Source: Streptomyces sp. NRRL S-350 (GTDB taxonomy: Bacteria > Actinomycetota > Actinomycetes > Streptomycetales > Streptomycetaceae). Taken from it: a stretch of 64,000 bases of DNA. Position 1 is the first letter of the stretch, and every line of letters begins with the position of its first letter. Positions 44,365 through 57,641 of the stretch are shown here, in pieces. The stretch covers positions 14,564-78,563 of the forward strand of contig NZ_JOHO01000030.1 of NCBI RefSeq assembly GCF_000719705.1, given 5' to 3'. The position numbers were made by a program, and so were the translations under genes. The notes under the pieces were generated by a model that was not told the origin of the DNA, searched no databases, and saw only the letters and a program-made list of their open reading frames with translations.

Positions 44365-45938
44365 CCGGAACGCCGTGCGGCACGCCGGGCCGCGCGCGAG
44401 CGCCACCCCGCCACCGCCGCCCCCGCCGTGACCAGCAACGCCCCCATCGGTACCACGTCGCCGATCCGGTCGTACCAGGTCAGCGTGCCGGGGGCGGTGA
44501 GCGGCAGCCGGACGGTCAGCGCGCCGGTGCTGTCGGTGCCCATCCGGGCGAGTTCCCGGCCCTGGGCGTCGAATGCCGCCGAGACCCCGGTGAGCGAGGC
44601 CTGGACGGCCGGTCGGCCGGTCTCGGCGGCCCGGATCGCGGCCAGCGAGACGTGCTGTTCGGGCGCCCAGGTGTGCTGGAAGGTCGAGGTCGAGGACTGG
44701 TAGACCAGGACCCGGGCGCCGTCCCGCGCGGCGGTGCGGGCCATGTCGGGGAAGGCCGATTCGAAGCAGATGAGCGCCCCGACGGGCAGCGGCGCGCCCG
44801 TCCGGTCGGTGGTCGGGAGCACGTGGAACCCGGTGCCGGGCGCCCGGTTCTCGCCCGCCGCCCGGCTGACTCCGGCGATCCAGCCGAGCGCCGGCCGCAG
44901 CGGGATGTACTCGCCGAACGGGACCAGCCGGATCTTGCGGTAGCGGTCGGCCACGCCTGCCGGGGAGACCAGCACCGCGTCCTTGGAGATCCGCCCGTCC
45001 GCCTTGCGCGCGTCCTCCCCGGCGATGACCTGGGCGCCGGTGGTCGCGGCGAGCCCGCGCAGCACGTCCAGTGCGGCGGGATCGCGGTCGAGGTCGGCGG
45101 TGGTGCTGCTCTCGCCCCACACGACGAGGTCGACGGGCTGGCCGACCAGTCCGGCGGTGGCCCGGGCGCTGGCGTCGAACCGGGCCTGGGGGTCCTCGAC
45201 GACGCCGGCCTGGACCAGGGCCACGCTGACGGTCCCGGACCGGGCGGGCGCTTCGCGCAGCGCGAACAGCAGGGGACCGGAGGCCAGCACCAGTACCGTC
45301 GCCGACGCCGCGACGGCCCGCGGCCGCCAGTGCACCGCGGTCAGCGCGATCAGCACCCCGGTGTTCACCGCCGCCACGGCCGCGCTGACCAGCCAGATCC
45401 CACCCGCCGACGCCAGTCCGAGGATCGCCGGGTGCTGCCACTGGGTGGCGCCGAGCAGCGCCCACGGACCGCCGAGCGCGTGCCAGGACCGCGCGTACTC
45501 GGCGGACACCCAGACCGCGGGGACGACCGCCAGCGCGAGCAGGGCCCGACGGGTGGTCAGCGGGGGGCGCAGCAGCCGGTGCACGGTGTACCCGACGGCG
45601 CCCTGCAGCGCCCCGAACAGCACCGCGATCACCGGCAGGCCCGGTCCGACGGACGGGATCAGCCAGTACATCGCGGTCATGATGAACCCGGCCCCGAACC
45701 ACCATCCGCGCACCGCCGCCTCGCGCCCCCCGGGCGCCCGCTGCATCAGCAGCAGTCCGGGGACGAGGGCGATCCACGCCAGCCAGGCCTGCCCGGGCGT
45801 CGGGAACGCGAGGACGGGCACCGCCCCGGCCGCCAACGCGCCGAACCGGGCGCGGTACTGGTGTGGCGGGTGCGGCTCCCGTTCGTCCGGGGGAGTCGTG
45901 CTCGGAGCTGGGCTGGGGAGAGCGATGCGGCGCGACAT
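44340..45938 (-). CDS. lnt: Apolipoprotein N-acyltransferase Lnt
   Basis: This 532-aa protein starts at ATG 45938. Several N-terminal membrane helices, then a nitrilase-like exported domain with the Glu-Lys-Cys triad: VVWGESST, RKIRLVPFGEYIP and LICFESAFPD. A final membrane helix and basic tail follow. Lnt N-acylates the lipid-modified Cys of lipoproteins; Streptomyces usually have two such genes. The first 30 residues are Pro-rich. It overlaps the VOC gene tail-to-tail, which makes antisense transcription likely at their ends. Confidence 0.92.
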   Translation of the reverse strand: MSRRIALPSPAPSTTPPDEREPHPPHQYRARFGALAAGAVPVLAFPTPGQAWLAWIALVPGLLLMQRAPGGREAAVRGWWFGAGFIMTAMYWLIPSVGPGLPVIAVLFGALQGAVGYTVHRLLRPPLTTRRALLALAVVPAVWVSAEYARSWHALGGPWALLGATQWQHPAILGLASAGGIWLVSAAVAAVNTGVLIALTAVHWRPRAVAASATVLVLASGPLLFALREAPARSGTVSVALVQAGVVEDPQARFDASARATAGLVGQPVDLVVWGESSTTADLDRDPAALDVLRGLAATTGAQVIAGEDARKADGRISKDAVLVSPAGVADRYRKIRLVPFGEYIPLRPALGWIAGVSRAAGENRAPGTGFHVLPTTDRTGAPLPVGALICFESAFPDMARTAARDGARVLVYQSSTSTFQHTWAPEQHVSLAAIRAAETGRPAVQASLTGVSAAFDAQGRELARMGTDSTGALTVRLPLTAPGTLTWYDRIGDVVPMGALLVTAGAAVAGWRSRAARRAARRSGQPSVPEA

Positions 45939-46049
45939 GCCCCGTATTGTCCGCCTGGGAGGAGATTGCTGCCAGGTGGCGGCACATGAGGTTGACGCCC
46001 GGGCGGCGGGGAAGCGGCGTGGAAGCGGTACGAAAGCGGTTCCGGAGCG

Positions 46050-46127
46050 CCGTCCGGACCATCCGCACCATCCGGAGAACCGTCCGGAGAACCGTCCGAA
46101 GGATCGTCCGGGGAACCGTCCGGTCCG
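46050..46127. repeat. 12-nt-type tandem repeats between cobN and lnt
   Basis: Variants of CCGTCCGGAGAA run from 46050 to 46127 (CCGTCCGGACCA, TCCGGAGAA, CCGTCCGGAGAA, CCGTCCGAAGGA, TCGTCCGGGGAA). The 317-nt gap 45939-46255 otherwise holds only the hairpin at 46210-46246 and presumably the lnt promoter. Confidence 0.75.
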
Positions 46128-46209
46128 GACGACGGGAGGCGGAGACCGCCCGCACGCCGTGCCGTCGCGTGGCCGAACGGCGGGCGGGCGAAGGCCGGTT
46201 GGGACGTCA

Positions 46210-46246
46210 CGCGGCCGCAGCCCCTCCGGGAGGGACGGCGGCCGCG
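46210..46246 (-). terminator. cobN terminator hairpin
   Basis: CGCGGCCGC (46210-46218) pairs with 46238-46246, and an inner CCCTC/GAGGG pairing extends the structure. It lies 10 nt beyond the cobN stop. Confidence 0.65.
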
Positions 46247-46255
46247 GGGCGGGGC

Positions 46256-49878
<3,623 letters not shown>

Positions 49879-49882
<4 letters not shown>

Positions 49883-50079
49883 GCGAAGGCCCTCCTGGCC
49901 TCGGGGGTGGCCAGGACGGCCGAGAAGACGGCCGGGGTGGCCGTGAAGTGGCCCGGGACGGCCGTGGAGTGGGCCGGGACGGCCGAGGTGTCGGCTTTGG
50001 CGGCCCGGGTGACGGCCGGGACGGCCGTGCGGGCGACGGCCGTGGACGCGTGTGCGGGCATGCGACAGCTCTGGTGCAT
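49879..50079 (-). CDS. Leader ORF between the cobalamin riboswitch and cobN
   Basis: A 66-codon ORF starts at ATG 50079 with GGAAGG 5 nt upstream and stops at TGA overlapping the cobN ATG. The peptide begins MHQSCRMPAHAS and continues as a degenerate repeat (TAVPAVTRAA, SAVPAHSTAVPGHFTA). It is close behind the riboswitch aptamer, so the switch would most easily act on this ribosome site, with cobN translated by coupling. No homologous domain is recognised. The DNA is itself a degenerate ~21-nt repeat. Confidence 0.6.
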
Positions 50080-50099
50080 TTCTGCCTTCCTCGGGGTCC

Positions 50100-50225
50100 G
50101 CGCCCCGGGCCGGTGGAGGACGGCAGGAGTTCCTGGCTCCCGCGGCCGACCGGCTTACCGGTGAACCGCGGTCACAGTGGCGGGACCGCACCGGGCTTGC
50201 ACCGGCTTCCTCCCCTGCGCCGTCG
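50100..50225 (-). promoter_or_regulatory. Cobalamin (AdoCbl) riboswitch
   Basis: Read on the minus strand, the sequence contains the class-defining elements in order: GGAAGCCGGTGCAAGCCCGG, then CGGTCCCGCCACTGTGA, then the B12 box GGGAGCCAGGAACTCCTGCC. The spacing fits the canonical cobalamin aptamer core. Boundaries are approximate. It is 20-30 nt upstream of the leader ORF ribosome site of cobN. I find no equivalent in front of cobG, cbiD or cobL. Confidence 0.92.
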
Positions 50226-50232
50226 CTGGCGT

Positions 50233-50258
50233 GCGGGCGGTCCGCCGGGACCGCCCGC
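50233..50258. other. Perfect GC hairpin flanking the riboswitch
   Basis: GCGGGCGGTCC pairs over 11 bp with GGACCGCCCGC around a GCCG loop, just 5' of the aptamer on the minus strand. It could be a terminator for transcription arriving from cobG's side or part of the 5' leader. Confidence 0.6.
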
Positions 50259-50368
50259 CCAGCATCGTACGGGGTGCGGCTGACCTGGGGGAGAGTGAGC
50301 TTTCGGACGCGGGCTCCGGCGCCCCGGCGCATGCGTCGGGGCGCGCTCGGCTCACGCGTCGGCGCCGT

Positions 50369-50404
50369 GCGTCGCTTCACGCGTCGCTTCACGCGTCGGT
50401 TCAC
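50369..50404. repeat. Three tandem 12-nt repeats in the cobN-cobG gap
   Basis: GCGTCGCTTCAC twice, then GCGTCGGTTCAC, in exact phase. The gap 50259-50531 otherwise shows only GC-rich sequence and presumably both promoters. Confidence 0.8.
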
Positions 50405-50531
50405 GCTCGGCGCGCGGGTCGGAGTGCGTCGGGGGTACCTCGGGAGTACGTCAAGGGGCGCACGGCGGGCGCGCCGGAGTGTGACGCAGCGGACGGAATC
50501 AACCGATCGGATCATCTGTATGCTCGCCGCC

Positions 50532-51812
50532 ATGCCACCGACACCCGACGCCACCGCGCCGGGCGCCGCCGTGCCCGACCGGGAGGTGTCCGACCGGGGG
50601 CACGCCGACGCCTGCCCCGGGGCACTGCGCCTGCACCCGGCCGACGACGGCTCCCTGGCCCGGATCCGCCTGCCCGGAGGGCTCCTGACGGACCGTCAGG
50701 CAACCGCACTGGCCGATGCCGCCGAGGCCCTGGGCGACGGGGAGTTGGAGACCACCTCGCGCGGCAACGTCCAACTGCGCGGCCTGGCTCCGCAGTGCGC
50801 GGCAGACCTCGCCGACCGCCTGCGGGCCGCCGGACTGCTGCCCTCCGACACCCACGAGCGGATCCGCAACATCGTCGCCTCGCCGCTGGCGGGACTGGAC
50901 GCCACGGCCTCCGCCGACGTCCAGGCCTGGGTGCGGGAGCTGGACACCCGGCTGTGCGCGAGCGACTGGGCAACCGGGCTCTCCGGCAAGTTCCTGTTCG
51001 CGCTGGACGACGGGCGGGGCGACGTCGCCGCGCTCGACGCCGATGTGACATTGATCGCAGGTTCGGGCGGTCCCGCCCTGCTGCGCCTCGGGCGCTCCAC
51101 CCACGGGCTCCCCGTCGAGCCCGGGCAGGAGGTGACGGCCGTGCTGGACGCGGCCCGCTCCTTCCTGGACGCGCTGCGGGCGGACGGGCGCCGAGCCTGG
51201 CACCTGCGCGAGGTGCCCGACCTGCTGCCGGCCGGTTCGGTGCCGTTGCCCGCCTACGCCGGTACGGCCCCGGAAGTCGGCGCGCTGCCCGGCGGGCTCT
51301 CGGTGGGGCTGCGCTTCGGGCGGGCGAGTGCCGGGCAGTGGCGATCGCTGGTCGCGGCCTCGGCCGGTCGGCTGCGGCTGACGCCCTGGCGGGGCGTGGT
51401 GCTGCCCGGTGCGCCGGCCGAGCGGCTGCCCGCGCTCGCCGAAGCCGGGTTCCGCACCGAGCCGGGCTCGCCCTGGGAGCGGGCCACCGCCTGCACCGGG
51501 CTGCCGGGGTGCGCCAAGTCGCGGGCCGACGTCCGCTCGGACGCGGCCCGGGCGCTGGGCGCCGCCATCGGCGCACCGGGTGCGGCCGATGCGTCGGGCG
51601 TGGCCGCCGGACCCTCCGGCGTGCTGCCCGTCCACTGGTCGGGCTGTGAACGACGCTGCGGCCACCCGGCCGGGCGGTGGGTGGACGTGCTCGCCACCGG
51701 GCACGGCTACCGGGTGACGGTGAACGGACCGGCGGCCGCCCCCACGGCCGTCGACGTGACGAACGAGGAGATGGCCGAGGCGGTCGCCGAGGCCAGGAGG
51801 ACCACGAAGTGA
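50532..51812 (+). CDS. cobG: Precorrin-3B synthase CobG
   Basis: This 426-aa protein belongs to the nitrite/sulfite reductase-like family with two ferredoxin-like repeats ([11 protein letters not shown]) and [4Fe-4S]/siroheme-type Cys ligands in [10 protein letters not shown] and [10 protein letters not shown]. It oxidises precorrin-3A to 3B with O2, which marks the aerobic corrin pathway. ATG 50532 is chosen over the in-frame ATG at 50520: neither has a ribosome site, but TATGCT at 50519-50524 would place a transcript start at 50532, giving a leaderless mRNA. Overlaps cobH by 4 nt. Confidence 0.9.
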   Translation: MPPTPDATAPGAAVPDREVSDRGHADACPGALRLHPADDGSLARIRLPGGLLTDRQATALADAAEALGDGELETTSRGNVQLRGLAPQCAADLADRLRAAGLLPSDTHERIRNIVASPLAGLDATASADVQAWVRELDTRLCASDWATGLSGKFLFALDDGRGDVAALDADVTLIAGSGGPALLRLGRSTHGLPVEPGQEVTAVLDAARSFLDALRADGRRAWHLREVPDLLPAGSVPLPAYAGTAPEVGALPGGLSVGLRFGRASAGQWRSLVAASAGRLRLTPWRGVVLPGAPAERLPALAEAGFRTEPGSPWERATACTGLPGCAKSRADVRSDAARALGAAIGAPGAADASGVAAGPSGVLPVHWSGCERRCGHPAGRWVDVLATGHGYRVTVNGPAAAPTAVDVTNEEMAEAVAEARRTTK

Positions 51813-52435
51813 TCGAGTACGAAAAGGACGGCGCGTCCATCTACCGCCAGTCCTTTGCCACCATCCGCGCGGAGGCCGATCTGGCCGCCCTCCCGGCTGA
51901 CGTCTCCCAGGTCGCGGTGCGGATGATCCACGCCTGCGGGATGGTCGACCTGGTCGAGGACCTGGTGTACTCGCCCGGCGTGGTGGCCTCCGCGCGCGCC
52001 GCGCTGCACGCCGGTGCGCCGATCCTCTGTGACGTCAACATGGTTGCGAGCGGTGTGACCCGCAAGCGGCTGCCCGCCGACAACGAGGTCGTCTGCACCC
52101 TCACGGACCCGTCCGTGCCCGAACTCGCCCGGAAGATGGGCACCACCCGCAGCGCCGCGGCCATGGAGCTGTGGCTGCCCCGGCTGGAGGGTGCGGTGGT
52201 CGCCGTCGGCAACGCACCGACCTCGCTGTTCCGGCTGCTGGAGATGATCGAGGCGGGCGCGCCTCGACCGGCCGCGGTGATCGGCGTCCCGGTCGGCTTC
52301 ATCGGCGCCGCCGAGTCCAAGCAGGCCCTGGCCGAACACCCGTCCGGCCTGGAGCACCTGGTGGTGCGCGGCCGGCGCGGCGGCAGCGCGATCGCCGCCG
52401 CCGCCGTCAACGCGATTGCGAGCGAAGAAGAGTGA
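51809..52435 (+). CDS. cobH: Precorrin-8X methylmutase CobH/CbiC
   Basis: This 208-aa protein has a GTG start at 51809 overlapping cobG. The family signature is clear: [27 protein letters not shown] containing the catalytic His, [17 protein letters not shown], and [15 protein letters not shown]. It moves the C-11 methyl to C-12, forming hydrogenobyrinic acid. Overlaps cobIJ by 4 nt. Assignment is firm. Confidence 0.97.
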   Translation: MIEYEKDGASIYRQSFATIRAEADLAALPADVSQVAVRMIHACGMVDLVEDLVYSPGVVASARAALHAGAPILCDVNMVASGVTRKRLPADNEVVCTLTDPSVPELARKMGTTRSAAAMELWLPRLEGAVVAVGNAPTSLFRLLEMIEAGAPRPAAVIGVPVGFIGAAESKQALAEHPSGLEHLVVRGRRGGSAIAAAAVNAIASEEE

Positions 52436-53973
52436 CGGAGCAGCAGAATCCGCCGGTGGGGCGCCTGTTCGGAGTCGGACTCGGCCCGGGCGACCCTTCG
52501 CTGGTGACCGTCCGCGCCGCCGAACTCATCGGCAAGGCCGACGTGGTGGCGTACCACAGCGCCCGGCACGGGCGGTCCATCGCGCGCTCGATCGCCGAAC
52601 GCTACCTGACGGGCGGTCAGGTCGAGGAGAAGCTGGTCTACCCGCTCACCGTCGAGACCACCGACCACCCGGGCGGCTACCGGGGCGCGCTGGACGACTT
52701 CTACGAGGAGGCCGCCGCCCGGTTGGCCGCCCACCTCGACGCCGGCCGCGACGTCGTGGTCCTCGCCGAGGGCGACCCGCTCTTCTACGGCTCCTACCAG
52801 CACATGCACAAGCGGCTGGCGCACCGCTACCCGACCGAGGTGGTGCCCGGCGTCACCTCCGTCAGCGCGGCGGCGGCCCGGCTCGGACAGCCGCTCACCG
52901 AGGCCGAGGAGACGCTCACCGTCATCCCGGGCACCCTGCCCGAGGAGGAACTGACGGCACGCATCGCGGCCGCGGACTCCGCCGTGATCATGAAGCTGGG
53001 CCGGACCTTCCCGGCCGTCCGCCGGGCCCTGGAACGGGCCGGACGCCTGGCCGACGCCCAGTACGTGGAGCGGGCCTACATGGCGGGGGAGCGCATCGCC
53101 CCGCTCGCGGAGGTCGACGGCGAGACGGTGCCGTACTTCGCGGTCGCGGTGCTGCCCAGCAAGGTCGCGGTGCTGCCCGGCCGGGTCGCGCCGCTGGAGC
53201 CCGAGGTCCGGCCGGCGGACGGCGCGGGCAGTGTGACCGTCGTCGGCACCGGGCCGGCCGGGCCGCTCTGGCTCACGCCCGAGGCGCGCGGCGCGCTGGC
53301 CGCGGCCACCGACCTCGTCGGCTACACCACCTACCTGGCCCGGGTGCCGGAACGCCCCGGGCAGCGGCGGCACGGCTCGGACAACAAGGTGGAGTCCGAG
53401 CGCGCCGAGTACGCCCTGGACCTCGCGCGGCGCGGCCACCGCGTCGCCGTGGTCTCCTCCGGCGACCCCGGCGTGTTCGCGATGGCCACCGCCGTCCTGG
53501 AGGTCGCCTGCGAGGAGGCCTACCGGGACGTTCCGGTGCGGGTCCTGCCGGGGATGACCGCCGCCCATGCGGCCGCCTCCCGCGCCGGCGCCCCGCTCGG
53601 GCACGACTACGCGGTGGTCTCGCTCTCGGACCGGCTCAAGCCCTGGGATGCGGTGGCCAAGCGGCTGCGCGCGGCCGCCGAGGCGGACCTGGTGCTCGCG
53701 CTGTACAACCCGGGTTCGAAGTCCCGGACCACCCAGGTCGGCCTCGCCCGGGACCTGCTGCTGGAGTACCGGGCGCCGGAGACCCCGGTGGTGATGGCGC
53801 GCGACGTCGGCGGCCCGACCGAGCGGGTGCGGATCGTCCGGCTGGGCGAGCTGGACCCGGCGCTGGTCGACATGCGGACCATCCTGCTGATCGGCTCCTC
53901 GCAGACCCGTGCGGTCGAGCGGGGCGGCGGTGTGGAGGTCGTCTGGACGCCTCGGCGCTACCCGGAGGCGTGA
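52432..53973 (+). CDS. cobIJ: Fused precorrin-2 C20- / precorrin-3B C17-methyltransferase CobI-CobJ
   Basis: This 513-aa protein has a GTG start at 52432. Two tetrapyrrole methylase domains: CobI (1-~265) with [31 protein letters not shown] and [14 protein letters not shown]; CobJ (~270-513) with [48 protein letters not shown] and [12 protein letters not shown]. The fusion is standard in actinobacteria. Both use SAM in steps either side of CobG. It ends the cobG-H-IJ operon, then repeat copy E. Confidence 0.97.
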   Translation: MTEQQNPPVGRLFGVGLGPGDPSLVTVRAAELIGKADVVAYHSARHGRSIARSIAERYLTGGQVEEKLVYPLTVETTDHPGGYRGALDDFYEEAAARLAAHLDAGRDVVVLAEGDPLFYGSYQHMHKRLAHRYPTEVVPGVTSVSAAAARLGQPLTEAEETLTVIPGTLPEEELTARIAAADSAVIMKLGRTFPAVRRALERAGRLADAQYVERAYMAGERIAPLAEVDGETVPYFAVAVLPSKVAVLPGRVAPLEPEVRPADGAGSVTVVGTGPAGPLWLTPEARGALAAATDLVGYTTYLARVPERPGQRRHGSDNKVESERAEYALDLARRGHRVAVVSSGDPGVFAMATAVLEVACEEAYRDVPVRVLPGMTAAHAAASRAGAPLGHDYAVVSLSDRLKPWDAVAKRLRAAAEADLVLALYNPGSKSRTTQVGLARDLLLEYRAPETPVVMARDVGGPTERVRIVRLGELDPALVDMRTILLIGSSQTRAVERGGGVEVVWTPRRYPEA

Positions 53974-53983
53974 CGGCGGTCGA

Positions 53984-54049
53984 GTGACGGATGGCAGCCG
54001 ACAGATTTCTCCATGGGTCAGCTGTCATCCGTCATCCGTCATCTGTCGC
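53984..54049. repeat. Heptad inverted repeat, copy E
   Basis: GTGACGG, ATGGCAG, CCGACAG, ATTTC, a 12-nt irregular centre, then CTGTCAT, CCGTCAT, CCGTCAT, CTGTCGC. The pairing is imperfect and the core GAAAT is lost. It lies between the convergent cobIJ and metallophosphoesterase genes, where it could terminate both. Confidence 0.8.
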
Positions 54050-54102
54050 CAGGCCGCCTGTCGGCCGTCAGCCGCCCGCTGCCCGGAGCTCGCCGCCCGC
54101 CG

Positions 54103-55851
54103 TCACCGGGTCGGCTTGGTGACCAGCAGCTCGGTGTTGTGGTCCTCGCCCGCGCCGAGCAGCGCCGTCGGCCGCCCGTTCGGGTCGTTGTACGACAGCT
54201 CGCGGTAGAGCGCCGCGAGGTTGGCGTCCGAGGTGCCGCCGAAGTCCGTTGCGTACGGCGCGGACGACTCGATCAGCGTGGTGAACAGCGAGAGCGTGCC
54301 GTCCCCGTTGTCCGCGACCTCGATGATCCGGCCGTGCTGCGGGTAGTCGATGTGGGAGGCGGTGTTGATCTCCCAGAACGCCCGCTCCGGCACGGCGTGA
54401 CCGTGCGGCGTGATCTTGTTCATGTGGGTGTGACCGTTCACCCACGCGACCACGTTCGGGTAGCGCTGGAGCAGCGCCACCAGCTCGTTCCCGTCGTGCC
54501 GCTTCTCGAAGATGTTGCGCGGGTCCGGCAGCAGGTTGCCCATGGTGTTGCTGGTGTGGTGGCTGAACAGCAGGATCACGTCGTCCGTGCTCCCGCCCGT
54601 CACCCTGCGTCCGTCGGCGTCGTACCAGTGCCCGCTGTGCGCCTGCAACTGCTTCTCCAGCCAGCGCAGTTGGGCGGTGCCCAGGGAGCCGTCGGCGAAT
54701 CCGGCCTGGTTGGTGGTGTCCAGGCTGATGCCCAGGACCTTCTCCGAGATGCGGAAGGTGTAGTAGAGCTTGCCGCTGTTCGCCATGTCCGAGGTGAAGC
54801 CGTGCCCGTACGGGCCGGCCCCGGTGGCCGCCGGGTCCAGGTGGGCCTTGGCGAACTCCTTGAGCGTGAACGGCTTGCGGCGCTCGTCCGGGGTGATCCG
54901 GCGCACCGCCTCGCCGTTCGCGATCAGCTTCGCCAGCAGCAGCACGGCGCCGGCCGGGTCGCGGCGCAGCGAGTCCATCAGCTGGGCGGCCGTCGCGTCG
55001 TCGCAGCCCTCCAGCTTGTACTGGCCGGTGTAGAGGTCGTTGAGCAGGCCGAGGTCCGGCAGCGAGCCCTCGATGCTGTCGTCGTGGTTGCCAACGGTCG
55101 TGTACCAGGGCGTACGCAGGCCCGGCGCGTCGAAGGGCCGGCCGGAGGCGGAGAGGAAGCCGGGTATCTGCGGGAAGCCCTTGGCCTTGTAGCCGTCGCT
55201 GTAGGCGAGTTCGGGGTTCCAGAAGGCCGAGTTGCCGGAGTTCTGCACGCCTTCGTAGCGGGTCGGGTCGCCGGTGTTCTGGGCCAGTCGGCCGCCGCCC
55301 ATGACCTTGAGGTACCAGTCGAGTTCGGCGAGTTCGTGGTTGTCCGTGTTGTCGCCGGTGGCCATCACCATGCTGAACGGCATTCCCGTGTAGGGGCCGC
55401 CGTCGAGCGAGTTGACCCGTTCGACGAGGGCCGACACACCCCGGGCGTTCAGGGCTTCCTGCGGCCGGTAGGCGCTGCCGTTGAACCGCGCCAGGTACTC
55501 GAAGCGCACCGGCGACTCGGTGTCCACCAGGTGCAGGTCGCTGAACTGGACGAAGCTGGCCAGGCCGGTGCGGCGGTCGTCCCGCCCGGTGCCCGGCGCC
55601 GCCAGGTCGCCGCGCACCACGAGCGGCCACCCGGGCCCGGCCGTCAGCCGCTTGTAGGTGCCGGTGCCGACCGGCGTGGCCACCTGCTCCAGCGTGGTCC
55701 CGGCGACCTTGACGGCCCGCGAGGCCGTGGCCGCCAGCGCCCGGTCGCGCGTCGCGGCTGACGAGAACTGCGCGCCCCCCAGCGACAAGGCCGACCACAC
55801 GGCGGCCACCGACGTACCCGTCAGGAACGTACGCCGACTCATCCCTGCCAC
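54103..55851 (-). CDS. Tat-exported metallophosphoesterase (TIGR03767-type)
   Basis: This ~582-aa protein has GTG 55851 with GGGGG 5 nt upstream; ATG 55842 inside is the alternative. The N-terminus SRRTFLTGTSVAAVWSAL is a Tat signal. Calcineurin-like metal motifs: QFSDLHLVD, MATGDNTDNHE, TVGNHDDS, LFSHHTSN and NGHTHMN. This fits the actinobacterial secreted metallophosphoesterase family; the substrate may be nucleotides or phosphodiesters. Between cob genes but convergent with them, so not part of the pathway. Confidence 0.9.
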   Translation of the reverse strand: MAGMSRRTFLTGTSVAAVWSALSLGGAQFSSAATRDRALAATASRAVKVAGTTLEQVATPVGTGTYKRLTAGPGWPLVVRGDLAAPGTGRDDRRTGLASFVQFSDLHLVDTESPVRFEYLARFNGSAYRPQEALNARGVSALVERVNSLDGGPYTGMPFSMVMATGDNTDNHELAELDWYLKVMGGGRLAQNTGDPTRYEGVQNSGNSAFWNPELAYSDGYKAKGFPQIPGFLSASGRPFDAPGLRTPWYTTVGNHDDSIEGSLPDLGLLNDLYTGQYKLEGCDDATAAQLMDSLRRDPAGAVLLLAKLIANGEAVRRITPDERRKPFTLKEFAKAHLDPAATGAGPYGHGFTSDMANSGKLYYTFRISEKVLGISLDTTNQAGFADGSLGTAQLRWLEKQLQAHSGHWYDADGRRVTGGSTDDVILLFSHHTSNTMGNLLPDPRNIFEKRHDGNELVALLQRYPNVVAWVNGHTHMNKITPHGHAVPERAFWEINTASHIDYPQHGRIIEVADNGDGTLSLFTTLIESSAPYATDFGGTSDANLAALYRELSYNDPNGRPTALLGAGEDHNTELLVTKPTR

Positions 55852-56217
55852 AAAAACCCCCACATGCTGATGGCCCGGACGGGCGGACAATCCGCGCGCC
55901 GGACCGACGTGTCATGAACCCGCTTCTGGCGGACCGCCAGATTACTCACTGGTAGCGGCGGGGGGCGAGGCCCGTGCGGAGAACTCTTCGGGAACGCGCG
56001 GCGGCCGTAACCCGGCGGTACCGCAGCCCGGCGCCCCGGCGCCCCGGCGCCCGATGTCTCGACGGCTTCGCGCCACGGCGGCTCGCGCACCGGACCCCGG
56101 CAGGCTGCACCCCGGTCGGGCCGCGATCGGGCGCGTGGGGGAAAATCGGCGGCGGCGGCCGGTGCGGCCGTCCCGGAACGCAGGACGGCACGGGCGCCGT
56201 CGGAAGCGAGGCGCAGG
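55852..56217. other. 366-nt divergent promoter region without a gene
   Basis: The gap separates the metallophosphoesterase (minus) and cbiD (plus). It holds GGCGCCCC repeats near 56030-56050 and is otherwise GC-rich. I searched for cobalamin riboswitch elements on both strands and find none, although cbiD would be a natural target. Open frames here look like shadows. Confidence 0.6.
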
Positions 56218-57504
56218 GTGGCCGCAGCTGGAGCCGAGGCGGGTGGCCGGGCCGGCCAGCTGAAGAGCAGCGGCCTGCGGCACGGCTGGACGACGGGCGC
56301 CTGCGCCACCGCCGCTACCAAAGCCGCGTACACCGCGCTGCTCACCGGCGAGTTCCCCGACCCGGTGGTCATCACCCTGCCCAAGGGCCAGCAGCCCGCC
56401 TTCGCACTCGCCGCCGAGTACCTGTCCACCGGGCACGTCTCCGCCGAGGGCGCCTCCGCCGAGCACGTCTCCGCCGAGGACGCCTCCCCCGAGCACGTCT
56501 CCGCCGAGGGCCCCTCTCCCGAGCGCCCGGTCACCGCCGAGGGCCCTGCCGCCGCCCACGAACCGGCCGCCGGGAGGGGCGGGCGGCCGTACGCCATGGC
56601 CGGAGTGGTCAAGGACGCCGGCGACGACCCCGACGTCACCCACGGCGCGCTGATCCGCTCGACGGTACGGGCCGGGGAGCCCGGCGCCGGGGTGGTGTTC
56701 CGGGCCGGTCCGGGAGTGGGGACGGTCACCAAGGCGGGCCTGCCCCTGCCCGTCGGTGAGCCCGCGATCAACCCGGTGCCCCGGCAGATGATCAGGGACG
56801 CCGTCGCCGAGGTCGCCGCCGAGCACGGCGGCACCGGGGACGTGGTGGTGGAGATCTCCGTCGACCACGGCGAGGAGATCGCGCGCTCGACCTGGAACCC
56901 GCGGCTTGGCATCCTCGGCGGCCTGTCCATCCTCGGCACCACTGGGATCGTCGTCCCCTACTCCTGCTCGGCCTGGATCGACTCCATCCGGCGCGGTGTG
57001 GACGTGGCCCGGGCGGCCGGGCGCACGCACGTGGCCGGCTGCACCGGCTCGACGTCGGAGAAGGTCGCGGTCGGGGTGCACGGGCTGCCCGAGGACGCGC
57101 TGCTCGACATGGGGGACTTCGCCGGCGCGGTCCTCAAGTACCTCAAGCGTCACCCGGTGGCCCGGCTGACCATCGCGGGCGGCTTCGCCAAGCTGTCCAA
57201 GCTCGCGGCCGGCCACCTCGACCTGCACTCGGCGCGCTCCCAGGTGGACAAGGGGTACCTGGCCGGACTGGCCCGGCAGGGCGGGGCGGACGAGGCGCTG
57301 GTCGCGGCGGTGGCGGCGGCGAACACCGGGCTGGAGGCGGTGCAGTTGTGCCGGGCGGCCGGGGTGCCGCTCGGCGACCTGGTCGCCGAGGCGGCCCGGG
57401 CGACGGCGCTCGGCGTGCTGGTCGGTTCGCCGGTCGCGGTGGACGTCATCTGCATCGACCGCGCGGGCACCATCGTCGGTCGGGCGGAGCCGCTGGGGCC
57501 GTGA
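56218..57504 (+). CDS. cbiD: Cobalt-precorrin-5B C1-methyltransferase CbiD with repeat insertion
   Basis: This 428-aa protein has a GTG start at 56218. CbiD signature: LRHGWTTGACATAATKAAY, GGLSILGTTGIVVPYS, HVAGCTGSTSEK and IAGGFAKLSKLAAGH. It methylates C-1 with loss of acetaldehyde; many actinobacteria with CobG use CbiD instead of CobF. Residues ~72-110 are an insertion of three 10-residue repeats (HVSAEGASAE, HVSAEDASPE, HVSAEGPSPE), absent from the core fold. It is monocistronic. Confidence 0.93.
   Translation: MAAAGAEAGGRAGQLKSSGLRHGWTTGACATAATKAAYTALLTGEFPDPVVITLPKGQQPAFALAAEYLSTGHVSAEGASAEHVSAEDASPEHVSAEGPSPERPVTAEGPAAAHEPAAGRGGRPYAMAGVVKDAGDDPDVTHGALIRSTVRAGEPGAGVVFRAGPGVGTVTKAGLPLPVGEPAINPVPRQMIRDAVAEVAAEHGGTGDVVVEISVDHGEEIARSTWNPRLGILGGLSILGTTGIVVPYSCSAWIDSIRRGVDVARAAGRTHVAGCTGSTSEKVAVGVHGLPEDALLDMGDFAGAVLKYLKRHPVARLTIAGGFAKLSKLAAGHLDLHSARSQVDKGYLAGLARQGGADEALVAAVAAANTGLEAVQLCRAAGVPLGDLVAEAARATALGVLVGSPVAVDVICIDRAGTIVGRAEPLGP
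56433..56522. repeat. Three tandem 30-nt repeats inside cbiD
   Basis: Units at 56433-56462, 56463-56492 and 56493-56522 share GCACGTCTCCGCCGAGG and differ at a few positions; a decayed fourth follows. In frame, they add ten residues each, so copy number can change without a frameshift. Confidence 0.9.
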
Positions 57505-57608
57505 CACTGTCACAGCTTCGCGACAGCATCATGTGGTGATGTGAAGATCCGACGCCTATACGGGGTGAGAAACGGACAAAAGTGGCGCAGTGTCGCGTCT
57601 CGACTCTG

Positions 57609-57634
57609 TTGGCATCTCAACCATGAGATATCGT
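57609..57634 (+). promoter_or_regulatory. Candidate promoter for a leaderless HTH-MurA transcript
   Basis: TATCGT (57629-57634) fits a -10 TANNNT box and lies exactly 7 nt before the GTG 57642; TTGGCA (57609) or CTGTTG (57605) could serve as -35, with 14 or 18 nt spacing. No ribosome site precedes the gene, so a leaderless mRNA is suggested. Confidence 0.4.
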
Positions 57635-57641
57635 CTGGCGA

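Noticed and set aside
55852..56217. Cobalamin riboswitch upstream of cbiD
   Set aside because: No GCCACTG core or B12 box on either strand.
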